Origin: Apoda limacodes
Lineage: Eukaryota > Arthropoda > Insecta > Lepidoptera > Limacodidae
Direction: 5' to 3'
Length of the DNA stretch: 64,000 bases
Assembly (NCBI GenBank): GCA_946406115.1
Contig: OX291562.1
Span: forward strand, 3,006,001 to 3,070,000
A program made the translations under genes and the position numbers. Below are positions 12,087 to 23,162 of the stretch, one piece after another. The notes below the pieces were generated by a model. It searched no databases and had not been told where the DNA came from. It worked only from the letters and a program-made list of their open reading frames with translations. The first letter of the stretch is position 1. Each line of letters begins with the position of its first letter.

Positions 12087-12464
12087 GTTTTCAATTTGGG
12101 TGATGTAAACGACACGAAATAGTTTTTTAAATAACCACATATGATTACAACCGCGAATGATTAATTTACTAATAAAAACTTACAAATAAATATTTTTCAT
12201 CACTTCCACTTGCACACGATTTTGTTTAAATCCTAAACCCATATTTATGACATTTAGATAAACATTTGTAATTAGTTTAATTCTTGAAAATATATGTCTG
12301 AAGATAAACAAGATAAATAGAAGAACAACTAAATGGAATTGAACCATTTTGTTCTAGGTAAGATCCTATCGTTTACTGCAATGACAAAGGAAAACATGTG
12401 CTCCGAGCAGATCGGACTCCTATTTTACAGGAAAGAAAAAAGTTTTAACATAGATTAGATACAG

Positions 12465-13020
12465 ACCAACCTTCTTCTAGCTCTATGCACAAGGTGTTTA
12501 GGCCGTATTTTTCAAAACAAGGCAACAGGAAAGGATAACGTACTTGACATGACCAACCTTCTTCTAGCTCTATGCACAAGGCGTTTAGGCCGTATCGTTC
12601 CGTATTAGGATATAGGAGAGAAAATATGTTTTGACACAGATACAGACAAACCTTCTACTAGCTCTATGCACAAGGCGTTTAGACCATATTTTTCAAAACA
12701 AGGCAACAGGAAAGGATAACGTACTTGACATGACCAACCTTCTTCTAGCTCTATGCACAAGGTGTTTAGGCCGTATCGTTCCGTATTAGGATATAGGAGA
12801 GAAAATATGTTTTGACACAGATACAGACGAACCTTCTACTAGCTCTATGCACAAGGCGTTTACGTCATATTTTTCAAAACAAGGCATCAGGAAAGGATAA
12901 CGTACTTGACATCGCCAACCTTCTTCTAGCTCTATGCACAAGGTGTTTAGGCTGTATCGTTCCGTTTTAGGATACAGGGAGGGATAACTTAACACACTAA
13001 TCTTATCTAACTCTAAGCAC
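12465..13020. repeat. 181-bp dimeric tandem repeats in left terminal region
   Basis: A block with CTAGCTCTATGCACAAGG recurs at about 12465, 12552, 12646, 12733, 12827 and 12914. Alternate copies differ in their tails, giving a 181-bp higher-order unit present about three times. The right terminal repeat has one counterpart in inverse orientation (28586-28617, CTTGTGCATAGAGCTAGAAG). The left terminal repeat has therefore been amplified. The minus-strand ORF at 13022-12786 is only a read-through of the repeat. Confidence 0.85.
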
Positions 13021-14440
13021 ATGATTTTTAAAGATAAAACTTTCGTTATTGCAGTTAACGATATGATCTATTATTACACAGGCTTCTTCTAAAACAGAAC
13101 AAATTAAACTCCAAAATTTTATCTACATATCTTAAATCAGATTTAGATGTTTTTTACTAAACATGTAATTTTATATATAATAAAATGACGTACGCACATA
13201 TTAGAACAATTGTTTGAAATGAAAACTGTTCCCATAAATCAGGCGCTTCACCATTAACACTGTCGATCAAACATCTTAATCGGTCAGCGATAACGAAAGA
13301 TACTTTCGTTACACAGTGTTTTTAAAATCAAACTTACGTTTAGTTTTTTACAAAAGGTTATAGCAAATAGGACAAGTCTTAAAACATCTTTAACCATAAT
13401 TAACTTTAATTGTAAAAATATAAATGAAGAATGCAGAAAGATTTATTAAAATGAAAGTTATGCTTTTGTACATAATGTTTGTTTAAGTTTTAATTTTTTT
13501 TAATCTAATGAAACCTTAAGCCTGAATATATGTAAAATTTCACTAATAATTTTGATCAACACTCGATTTCATAAAAGTTTTCGTGGTAAGTCCCCAGTTT
13601 TATTGCATATCCAACAAAACGTGACTGCTGTGCAGCGTAAACCAAGTAGCTACCTATTCTACAAATCTTATGGAAAGAAACATTAATGCGGCTTTTCTTT
13701 GTGTTATGATATCTAAGCGGCATAATCTGCCCTGGGTTCCTTACGTACCTATTTAATTATTTATGGTTTAGTTTTGTTATTTCTATTGGGTACTATATAC
13801 TTAGAGCAAAATAATATGATTAAGAAAACAAACATAAACTTTTAAGCGAGCCTTTTGAGGTTTAAAAATTAAAAAACTATAAGTAATTAAGGTAATTGAA
13901 AAATATATATTCGAGTAGGTAACTTGTTTTAACATTAAAGCACAAGACTTTTTATTTTACTAGTTTTACCTTTATCTTATTTTTCCTTACAAACATAAAT
14001 AAGGTATGCCAAAACAATTAATTATAACATATAAGTAATTTATATTCGCGGACACTGAGTAGAACCATTCTTATATTCAACATTGAACCCCAAACCAAAT
14101 AGCGGCATATTCTTTGTACTTCATATTTCTGTTATAAATGTAAAATAAAATAGTAATTAAATATATTTATTCTTTAGTCTTTTCTATGGGAATGCCGTTT
14201 TGCTGACTTGAAACAATTTAAGGGGTAGAAAACCTAATTGGTATATTATAAATTTAGATGACTTAACAATATATTTGTACTAAACACGTATAACAGTAAG
14301 CGTATAAAACTTGAATAATCTTTATTTAGTATGAACGTAAATACCTGTTTATAATAATATAAGTTTGGTTAACCTACACTTCATAGTACTTTATTGTAGG
14401 TTAAACTACAATTTATGTTACTTGACTCTTGAACTAAGAA
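13021..14440. other. AT-rich Polinton interior, no gene seen
   Basis: About 1.4 kb of AT-rich sequence between the left terminal repeats and the spliced gene. I see no ORF with protein character, no RNA gene and no recognisable transposon piece. The T-rich and A-rich runs are ordinary for the neighbourhood. Confidence 0.5.
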
Positions 14441-15110
14441 AACCAAGGTCTTTTCTTTTGGAGTCTAATTTGCTCTCGCTCGGTGTCAGCTGATTATGTA
14501 GGGTACCAGTGTGTACGATTTAATTTCTTCTGATTATAGTTAACTGTAATAAAAGGTTGCAGATCTCTGACTTTTCCCTTTTTAAGCCTTATTTTCCGGT
14601 TAAAAATATACACAATTTCCAACACTCTTGGGTGTGAATAAGTGCTGCTAAACAACCAAGCTGTGAAGCTGCTATTGGTGAACTTCTAATTTTCAAGCTG
14701 AGGATCAAAGCATCAAAAATTATGTTCGTAAGTTTTAGCTTTGAAGTAATCTGTGTGTTTGTTTAATTATATATATTAAATTAAAGTTTTAAACTTAGTA
14801 TTATCTGTACATAAATCTGTAATGTTAATTTTATAACAGGCTTTTATTTAACTATGTGAAATCCATCTTGTTTTGAGATGATTATGATCTACATTACTCT
14901 ATGGCTTAACGTTCTGAAACATGAAACAAAAGACTAACGATGTAAAGCGGCAGCGTAGGTCAAAATCATCTCGAAATCATATGATTTGTTCGTAATTGAA
15001 TAAAGGCCCTGTTCTTGTTACTTTTCTAAATAATGCGAATCAATTTTAGGTAAATACGTCTATAAATATAATGAGAAGTCAAGATCTTTCTAACTACTAT
15101 ATTGTTACAG

Positions 15111-16002
15111 GTCGGAGTTTGAATTCAAACAGAAGAGGAAGGTTGGAAAAGAGGGAACCACCTGCTTTTCCTTTTCCGATTCAGACGACGGCGAGACTAG
15201 GTTAGTTTAATATGGAAAACTCAATTATTTTTGTTGATAAATGTGATTTTGAGATTAAAGACTTAATTAGTAAAAGTGTTTATATCAAGTGTCCAAAGTA
15301 TCTAGATTCGGATTGTTGAAGGTGTGTTGTAAGAGATTAATTTTGTCTTACGCTTTTAATAGTGTCATTACTTATTAAGTTCACTGTATTCAAATTAAAT
15401 ACCAAACCCTAATGATTAAAGAGGATAGTTAAGCCATTGCTTTTATAACATTAATATTTATTTTTAAACATAAATTAGTACTTTAAATAAGAATACTGAG
15501 GCCTATTTATTACTGGTAGTATTAAGAATACTGTACGTGCAGTACATAATTTCTTTATGGAAATAAATATTGACTTCTTATATTTTTGATACACAGGATC
15601 GAAGCAAGTTCTGTTAAGGCAGAGCCAAAAGTAAAAAAACCGCGCAAGAAAGTGGAAGGGAAGGCGCGAGGAACTGTGACTGCATCGCTGAGCGCTCATT
15701 GTCCGCAATCATCACGAAAACGGTCCTCGAGCTACAGACTCCTGTCTTCGGACAGTGAAGACGAACTTGAAGCTTCTCGGTCTGCTCGTGCTGCCGCTCA
15801 GCAGGGGCTTACGTCGTCTCTGACCCGGCGAGTGGCGGATGGTGTGCTGCGTCGGACCGCGGAACTTGACGGCGATACTTTCATCGAGCTGAGAGTTTAC
15901 AACACCAAAGACGTTATCGCTGCTACTGGGTGGAAAGAGCGTTTGGAAGAGCCCAAGTTGCGTTACGCTTTCAAGCGTCGTCATCTGATTTGGAGGAACT
16001 AA
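15111..16002 (+). CDS. unknown two- or three-exon gene carried in the Polinton
   Basis: Function not recognised. An exon at 15111-15200 follows TTGTTACAG and ends at AG|GTTAGT. The next exon starts after ATACACAG at 15597 and runs to the stop at 16002. The split codon joins in frame across the 396-bp intron, and the protein chemistry continues (acidic SFSDSDDGETR, then Lys-rich KPRKKVEGK, a second acidic SSDSEDELEAS, then a compact C-terminal part ending KRRHLIWRN). An AATAAA at 16059-16064 suits polyadenylation. A possible first exon is ATGTTC at 14722-14727 before a GTAAGT donor. It would be in frame if the acceptor at 15117/15118 is used, giving about 164 residues. The product is charged, probably nuclear, and has no catalytic motif I know. 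Introns are unusual for Polinton genes, so capture from a host is possible. Confidence 0.5.
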
Positions 16003-16058
16003 GAATTTTTCTCAGAAAAGCAAAGCTAAAGTTTGTCCAAGAAGGCAAGTTTTACTCT

Positions 16059-16064
16059 AATAAA
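16059..16064 (+). terminator. polyadenylation signal AATAAA
   Basis: AATAAA lies 57 nt after the stop codon of the spliced gene, at the distance expected for a 3' UTR of short insect transcripts. This is inferred from sequence only. Confidence 0.45.
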
Positions 16065-16415
16065 AAAGAATGAAACTTTTGTAAACTAGCTCCTAAATTT
16101 TTTTAGTAGTAATAATAAAGTAACTAAATAGGTAGATACTGTACTTAGTTTTTTTTTATCATACAAATAATTTTAGTAACATATGAAGTATAATTTTGAT
16201 TACATATAATACCAGATAAATTACTAATTTTTTCCTGGGATAAAAAGTAGATAACCTAAATTAGTAATTTTATTAACAACTTCCTTAATGTGCTTAAAAT
16301 ACGAATACTTTTTTTAAATTTGGTTTTTTTTGTTTATAGAAATTTAGATTTTCCGACAGTAAATATATGACCACACTGACAACTCCTAAGAGCCATACTA
16401 CTGATCTATGTAAAT

Positions 16416-19400
16416 ATGAGTAAAAAAGTTTTTTGTACTGTTTGCGAACAAGATGTTTCGAGTAGGATATTTTCTGCCCATCTTCGTAGTAATATTCATA
16501 AGAATAATAGCGCTATTGAGATCAATGAATGTGTAGAAAAAATTAGTTCAGCATTTAGAAACCGTATTTCTAGTTACAGGGTGCATTGCCCCACTAGCAA
16601 TGCCTCGAGGTCGCCATCAAGTAACAGCTCAGCAAATTCGTATCTGCTTACATCTCACACGTTCTTATCTCGAATACCTTTGCGTCGTGCTGTACGACAG
16701 CTGATCGATGTTAAATTAGCACAACATGTTAATTTAAAAGTAAATTTTGAATTTTTTGGAGAGTTCATTTTACCGAAAAATGACTATATTGAAATTAAAT
16801 CTTTTGCAACAGAAAATGTAATTATTCATCAAAATTACAATTTTAACCACTTGTATTCTGATCTTGTGTCAAAAATAAACAAAAAAATTAGCGAATTCCA
16901 AGAGAAGGACAGTGGGTGGTCATTTTTAAAAAGCCTGTATTTAGAAATTAATTTAAATCGGTATTTACCTTTAAGAGCTTCGAGTTTTATTGAATTACCA
17001 AAATATGTAAAAAATAAAAAAGCTTGTATTAATGTAAAAAATAACGATAATTTTTGTTTTTTGTGGAGTATAATTGCAGCATTGTTCCCAGCTAAATCAA
17101 ACGCAGACAGAACTACGTCTTATCCTCACTTCGAAGATGTACTTAACACCAAAAATATGGCATTTCCGGCGACATTCTCGGACATTAAAATATTTGAAAA
17201 AAATAATCACAGAATTAGTGTCAACGTTTACGGCTTGAATTCCAATAATAAAATAATTGGACCATTGTATAGAACAACACATAGAAAAAAGCGTCATGTC
17301 AATCTTCTATTCTTGCAAAATAAGTCCCGTAGTCATTACTGTCTAATTAAAAACTTGGAACGATTGGTTAGATTACAAACTACTAAACATCATGGGAAAA
17401 TCTTTTTTTGTGATGACTGCTTGCTTTTTTTTAATTGTAAAACTAATTTTGATGAGCATGTATGTGGAGGGGTATCGACCAAATTGCCTAATAAAGGCTC
17501 AATTTTTCAGTTTACGCATTTTGAGCGTATGCAAGACGTACCCTTTGTCATTTATGCAGATTTCGAATGTTTTTTAGAACCATGCCAAACAAATCAAACT
17601 TTTAACAAAGGTGGTTTTACGTCAGACTTGCAAAAACATGTTCCTGCCGCGTTTGGTTATTACATTGTATGCTCGTACGATACTTCTTTAAATAAATATG
17701 TGTCATATCGGGGTCCAAACTGTGTTGAGAAATTTATAGAATATCTTCAACGCGACGTTCTAAAGATATATAAAATTTTGAAAAATCCTGTGCCATTGAT
17801 ATTTATCGAAAATAATTCAAAAGATTTCACTAGCGCCAGAGACTGTTCTATTTGCTCCCAATTGTTATTTGATGATAAAGTAAGAGATCATGACCACCTA
17901 ACAGGCAAATATAGGGGTGCCGCACATTCTTACTGCAATATACATTTCCAATTACCAAAATTCATTCCAGTGTTTTTTCACAACCTTTCAGGCTACGATG
18001 CACATTTATTTATACGTGAGCTGGGAGATATTCGTGGCAAAATAAAAGTTATAGCTAAAACTAAAGAAAATTACATTTCATTTACAAAGTTTTTTTCAAC
18101 CAAAGAAGGAAGCTTTGTTCCAGTCCGTTTTGTAGATTCATTTAAATTTTTAGGAGCTAGTTTACAAAAGTTAGCGGAAAATTTAATTACCAAAGACTTG
18201 GTCAACTTGTCTAAGTTTTTTACGAATAAAACAAAGTTTAAATTGTTGAGACGCAAAGGAGTATATCCGTATGAATATATGAAAAGCTGGAAATCGTATG
18301 ACGAAACTAACTTACCGTCCTATGAAGATTTTTTTAGTACACTAACAAATCAAAATATCTCTAAAGAGGACTATAATCACGCCCTTAAGGTTTGGAATAC
18401 GTTTAAGATTCAAAATTTAGGGAATTACACAGATCTGTACCTACTGACGGATATTTTATTATTAGCCGATGTTTTTCAAAAATTTCGAGCTACTTGTAGA
18501 TTAAATTTCGAAGTCGATGCTGCTTATTATTTGACAGCTCCTGCTTTGAGCTGGGACAGCATGTTATTAAAAACTAATATTAAATTAGAACTTATTAATG
18601 ATCTAGAAATCATTCGAATGCTTCAAAAAGGAATACGGGGAGGAGTATGCTTATGTTCTACGCGGTTCGCAAAAGCCAACAATAAGTATTTAAATAATTA
18701 TAACCCTGCTGAACCTGAGAAGTACCTTATTTATATTGATTGTAACAATTTATATGGTTACGCTATGTGCGCATACTTACCATATTCTGATTTTAGACTA
18801 TTAGATAGACGAGAAATCGATGAATTAAACGTTTGCAAAATACCAGACGAAAACGAATATGGGTACATTTTAGACGAAGATATCGAATATCTAGAAGAAC
18901 TTTATGATTCACACAATGATTTACCGTTCTGTCCTCAAAAATGTGTTCCACCCGGTTCAAAAACATCAAAATTGATTCCTAATTTATACGACAAATTTTT
19001 TTACGTTATTCATTACGTCCATTTGAAACTGTGTTTAAAAGCGGGACTTAAGTTGACTACCGTGCATCGAGTAATAAAATTCAAACAAAGCCCTTATCTA
19101 AAAGACTATATTGACCTAAACACTAAACTAAGGCAACAAGCTAAATCTGTATTTGAACAAGACTTTTTCAAACTAATGAATAACAGCATATTTGGAAAAA
19201 CTTTGGAAAACACAGAGAATAGATTAGACGTTAAAATAGTAAATCAATAGAGTGATGATAAAAACAAGACAAAAAAAAATTATTGTGCAGAGCAGTTAAT
19301 ATCTAGACCTAACTTTCATAGTTCAACTACATTTACCGAAAATTGTGTAGCTGTTCAATTGAAACCAGAAAAAGTAGTCCTTGATAAACCTATATACATA

Positions 19401-19976
19401 GGTTTCACAGTCTTAGAACTATCCAAAAGCCATATGTATAATTTTCACTATACTATTATGAAACCTTTTTACGGCTCTAATTTAAAAATGTGTTATACCG
19501 ATACTGATAGTTTTTTATATTCAATAGAAACAAAAGACTTCTATAAGCATTTAAAGCTAAATTTAAAGCACTATTTTGATACAAGTAACTACTCGAAGCC
19601 AAATAAATATCAAATTGAACGCGTCAACAAAAAAGTGCCAGGTTTGTTTAAAGATGAATTAGGAGGTCAAAATATTGTAGAGTTTGTTGGGTTGCGATCT
19701 AAGTTATATTGTATTAGAACGGAATCGTGCGAAATAAAAAAGGCTAAAGGTGTTCAAAAATATGTTTTAAATGGTGTTCATTTCAATGACTATTATAAGT
19801 CTTTGAAGAAAAAAGACAAAATCCTACGAAGAAAAAATGTTTTTTTTAAGTCTCTTAAACATGAAATATTTACAAGATCTGTTAACAAAGTAGCTTTGTC
19901 TTCCAATGACGAAAAACGTCGAATAATGGAAGACAACATAAAAACGTTTGCTTGGGGACATTGCTCATTTTTCTGA
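16416..19976 (+). pseudogene. pPolB: protein-primed family B DNA polymerase of the Polinton, interrupted by one stop
   Basis: Replicative polymerase of the element, with 3'-5' exonuclease and polymerase domains. From the ATG at 16416 the frame reads 944 codons, meets TAG at 19248-19250, and stays open in the same frame to TGA at 19974-19976 (about 1186 codons in all, normal for the family). In order: N-terminal C2H2 finger (FCTVCEQDV...HLRSNIH); Exo I VIYADFECF (~residue 380); a zinc/HNH-like block CSICSQ...VRDHDHLTGKYRGAAH (~480-500); Exo II HNLSGYDAHLFI (~520); Exo III YLLTDILLLADVF (~670); motif A DCNNLYGYAMC (~775); motif B MNNSIFGKTLEN (~920); motif C MCYTDTDSF after the stop. The stop falls between motifs B and C, so a product ending there would lack the catalytic YTDTDS. 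Only this one lesion is visible. A sequencing or assembly error or stop read-through are alternatives. Confidence 0.92.
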
Positions 19977-19993
19977 ATATCACTGTTGCGAAG

Positions 19994-20518
19994 ATGGCAG
20001 AAAGTTATTTAACCGATATTATTATTTCAAAACATAATTATGTATATTCAAATAATATTTATATAACTACAGGATTATGGGCAGTCAATAATTTTTTACC
20101 ACAAATTCATATCCTTGTCAATAGCGAGAATTATGATTTATTTATTACTACTAAGGAATGGCACAGAATTTACATTGAAATCAACTCGAAATGTATAGAC
20201 AACATGACTATTCTATACCAACTTCTTTTTTGTGAAAAACGTTGTCCTGAAAATGTGATTTCTTTAATTTGTGGTGCTCTTAGTACATTTTGTCATTGTG
20301 TAGAATTAAGATTAAACTATTTACTTAAGCATGACTATGTAATAGTTAGTCATTTTGTACATAATATAAAAAATAATTTAGCTTGTTATAATACCCTAAC
20401 TGTCAGTCAAATTGAAATGGTACTTCATTTTTATAAAAGTAAATCTAACGTTTTAGCTGTGCAAGAACTTTTACTTTTTGGTAGTTCATATTTTTATAAC
20501 TATTTGACTTGTTGTTAA
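19994..20518 (+). CDS. unknown Polinton ORF downstream of polymerase
   Basis: Not recognised. 174 codons from the ATG at 19994, 17 bp after the polymerase stop and on the same strand. The frame is also open upstream, overlapping the polymerase end. The product is rich in Asn, Tyr, Ile and Cys (for example FCEKRCPENVISLICGALSTFCHCVELRLNYLL), predicted largely helical and without an obvious signal peptide. The close spacing suggests co-expression with the polymerase. Codon use is AT-rich like the other Polinton genes. It may be a genuine accessory gene, since the ORF is long for such AT-rich DNA. Confidence 0.55.
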   Translation: MAESYLTDIIISKHNYVYSNNIYITTGLWAVNNFLPQIHILVNSENYDLFITTKEWHRIYIEINSKCIDNMTILYQLLFCEKRCPENVISLICGALSTFCHCVELRLNYLLKHDYVIVSHFVHNIKNNLACYNTLTVSQIEMVLHFYKSKSNVLAVQELLLFGSSYFYNYLTCC

Positions 20519-21286
20519 TTTTTTTTGGATTTCGTGTTTTTTATAATTTTTATAATAACAATAAAATGTACCTATTTGAAAATGTTGTTTTATTAATCTA
20601 AGTCCAACTTTAGTGTAAACCTTTAGATAAAGAATGTTGGTAGATATAATTAGCATTTGTGACAGACAGACAAACAAAAAAACTTTAACTATTTTATTAC
20701 GAACGTTAGAAAAGAAAATTTATGCTGATTCAGATACATTTCGATATTCAAGATGTCTTCGGTGTAGGCAGCCGGTCATACGATATCTAACATACATGAA
20801 CCAACAAGTTTTTATTTGAAACCTGTATGACGCAAACAGATTGTTGCATTATATGAAAAATAAATCACATAAATAAAAGGTGTCGATTCGTTAACACGTC
20901 TTTATTATAATTTTAAAATATGTCTAATTACCAAAAGGCAAATTATATCGCTTTTTCAGTAGGCAAAGTTTTAAAGTATGTGGTCAAAATCGAAATTAGT
21001 CAATTAACAGAACTACCAAACGTTGTGGAAAGCAGAACAATTGTAAAAACAAGTTATGTATTGTAAATAAACGATTTTGTCATGTACAAACATTAAGATA
21101 TGTAATGTCTCTTTAGGAATAGAAATTAAATAAAAAATGTTTTATTGTTATAACATTTATTGAATTTTCTTAATAAATATACTTAAACTTAGATAAGCAA
21201 AATACTTATACTTAGTTAATATATTTTAATAATTAATACTTATATTATACATTTGTACACAAATGAAAAAACTAAACTATTATATT
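20519..21286. other. Polinton spacer between convergent gene blocks
   Basis: AT-rich stretch separating the plus-strand polymerase block from the minus-strand capsid block. It contains AATAAA-type signals for both directions (for example near 20562 and 20862) and a few small ORFs, of which only the one at 20920-21066 looks worth noting. No other feature is seen. Confidence 0.45.
20920..21066 (+). CDS. small hypothetical ORF, 48 codons
   Basis: ATG at 20920, TAA at 21064-21066. The peptide (MSNYQKANYIAFSVGKVL...) has balanced composition, unlike the Lys/Asn/Phe strings that random AT-rich frames give. No family is recognised and there is no independent support, so it may be fortuitous. Confidence 0.2.
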   Translation: MSNYQKANYIAFSVGKVLKYVVKIEISQLTELPNVVESRTIVKTSYVL

Positions 21287-21787
21287 TTAAACTAATTCAA
21301 GTATTTTATTTTTAACGTCCACATTTTCATTGCACCATTTCTTAATACAAATAACATTTTCCAGAGCACAATGATTAAAACATTTGTTTTTTTGCCCTTT
21401 AGAATAGGTGCTGTACAAATTAGGAAAATTAGGGCATCCCTTTTCTGCAATATCTTCAACATTACATTCTGTACAAAGTTCTTTAATCCATAGGATTTTT
21501 TCTCTACCCTTCAAAAGCAAATATTGGTGTTTTAAAATTAGTTTGATAAGTTTTCTAAATTCTTGATAATCTATGTAACCGTCACTCCAATAAATACCGC
21601 GATTACTTTCTAACCAAGATACATTTCTTTTTTCTTCCTTAGTCAAATAAGAAAAGGGATATGGTGGTTTTATTAGAAATACTTGAGTGTATTCTGAGGT
21701 AGCCAAGGCAAATTCTTTTACAATAAATTTATTATGAGAATCCTTAAAGCCTTGTAAGTCTACGAAAATAGGTCCGGTAATATTCAT
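21287..21787 (-). CDS. conserved-looking unknown Polinton protein downstream of major capsid gene
   Basis: 166 residues, ATG at 21787, overlapping the major-capsid stop as ATGA. The N-terminal part reads as a beta strand with acidic residue (GPIFVDLQGFKDSHNKFIVKEFAL). The rest is basic/aromatic, and the C-terminal third is Cys-rich (ELCTECNVEDIAEKGCP, KCFNHCALENVICIKKWC), suggesting metal binding. The FVDLQG...KEFA opening is faintly like an RNase-H-fold DEDD exonuclease start, but I cannot show the remaining acidic residues, so I make no functional call. The frame is intact. The overlap with the capsid gene implies co-expression. Confidence 0.6.
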   Translation of the reverse strand: MNITGPIFVDLQGFKDSHNKFIVKEFALATSEYTQVFLIKPPYPFSYLTKEEKRNVSWLESNRGIYWSDGYIDYQEFRKLIKLILKHQYLLLKGREKILWIKELCTECNVEDIAEKGCPNFPNLYSTYSKGQKNKCFNHCALENVICIKKWCNENVDVKNKILELV

Positions 21788-22995
21788 GATATTTTTTTCA
21801 CTATACCGCTTAAGGGTTTGTATTCAAATATGCAATCGTTTAATAACAAACAATACGCAGAAGTTAGATTTGGTATATCTTTATCACTCTCTATTTCGAT
21901 ACGAACATCAACTGGGCCAGTTTTAAGTGTATCGTTCTGTCTTGAGCAATCTATAACGTATAACGGTACTTTATCTCTAAATTCTTTATAACTTAGCAAG
22001 GGTTCAGGACGTCGTCCGTAGTAAGACTGTTAGAATCTAGTGTATTGTTCATATAATAAAGCAAATTTATCCTCATCAAATCGAACATTAAGACCCTCAT
22101 AGGGAAAATACACTGAATTCAAAAATACTTTAACTTCTCTTATATTGCAGTGATCGAAGTGTGACATGTCTTTTTCTGATTTATTTTTTCGGTCTGTCTG
22201 AAATGCAATAACAGCATATCTCGGTTTTTCTATTTGTGAAGACGTTTTAATTACCCATGTATGTTTTGTTGTTTTTGGTAATAAGGGATATTCATACAAG
22301 TCCCAGTTTCGGAATAACAAGTTGATTGAACGATCTTTTTCTAGATATTTTAATAGATTTAGTTTTTCTCGTTTGGAATCTTTTACGTGTGGAACACGCC
22401 AAACAATTTTTTTAAGTATGATATCATCTATTACTTCTCCAGTGTTTAGTTTTATTGCGTTTAGATTAGTATTGCTGCGTAAAAGTATTAGCTCATGTCT
22501 ACAATTCATTATTATTTTATTATAATCCTCAGCAAATCCAAGCATTTTGTTCAGTGGTATAGATACTGCAAAATTCCCTGATCTTGTATTTTTTGTTCCA
22601 TCTATATCCCAACCCCATGCTTTCGAAATTTTTGATTCATTTTCATTCATAGACAAAAATTATTTTATTGTTGTTGTTATACCAGCATTTTTAATTCTAT
22701 CTATTTCAACTCCGTTAAGTTCATAGCGAACATCTTGAAACAGAAATAAAATGGGGTTGTTAGTAAAATTAACGCTAGTTGCAACATCTTTTAGATCTCC
22801 TTTTTTAACGATGACCAATCCTTTTAGGTATATTGTACTCGCTGATGGCAATACGTACAAGTCTTGTTGGTTGATAGGTATTCTTATTTCATCATTTTTA
22901 TTAAAAGTAGTGATATATGGCTTATATGAATGAATTTCCATGCTTTCTATAGTATTATCAAATACAATAGGTTGGGCTACGTTTAATACACTCAT
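21784..22995 (-). pseudogene. MCP: Polinton double-jelly-roll major capsid protein, two in-frame stops
   Basis: Major capsid subunit (double jelly-roll fold). It starts at ATG 22995. Recognisable family segments include PFxxFNKNDEIRIPI-type opening (seen here as YITTFNKNDEIRIPINQQD), FQDVRYELNGVEIDR, GNFAVSIPLNKMLGFAEDY, WDLYEYPLLPKTTKHTW, KPRYAVIAFQTDRKNK and CSRQNDTLKTGPVDVRIE. The reading frame is constant throughout but is stopped by TAA at 22660-22662 and again at 22030-22032. The final segment ends at 21784. Total length of about 400 codons fits the family. No intact capsid can be made from this copy. The start overlaps the stop of a 56-residue ORF, and the end overlaps the next gene, both as ATGA. 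Confidence 0.85.
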
Positions 22996-23162
22996 TTTAG
23001 TAATCCAATTAATTTTAAAAAGTCTTTATTTTCAACACTTAATTTTTTTTTTAAGTTAGTAGATGTTAGTGACACAGGTGCTCTTTTGCGAATTACCTGT
23101 ATCTTTCTGAGCTTCTTTGGTCGTGAAAAAGAATTTATATTAATTTGGTGAAAGTCTATCAT
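22992..23162 (-). CDS. small basic Polinton ORF between penton and major capsid genes
   Basis: 56 residues (MIDFHQININSFSRPKKLRK...), very basic in the middle (KKLRKIQVIRKRAP), with a C-terminal KDFLKLIGLLK helix. The ATG at 23162 overlaps the stop of the penton-like gene, and its TGA overlaps the major-capsid ATG at 22995, each as ATGA. A small Lys/Arg-rich peptide in a capsid cluster could be a minor virion or DNA-binding protein, but that is inference. The frame is intact. Position and tight overlaps are the main evidence that it is real. Confidence 0.6.
   Translation of the reverse strand: MIDFHQININSFSRPKKLRKIQVIRKRAPVSLTSTNLKKKLSVENKDFLKLIGLLK

Noticed and set aside
11821..12115. ORFs through the 60-bp repeats encoding a repeated peptide
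   Set aside because: The period is divisible by three, so all frames repeat; no start context or conservation supports coding.
12786..13022. 78-codon minus-strand ORF with internal repeats
   Set aside because: Read-through of the 181-bp terminal repeats.
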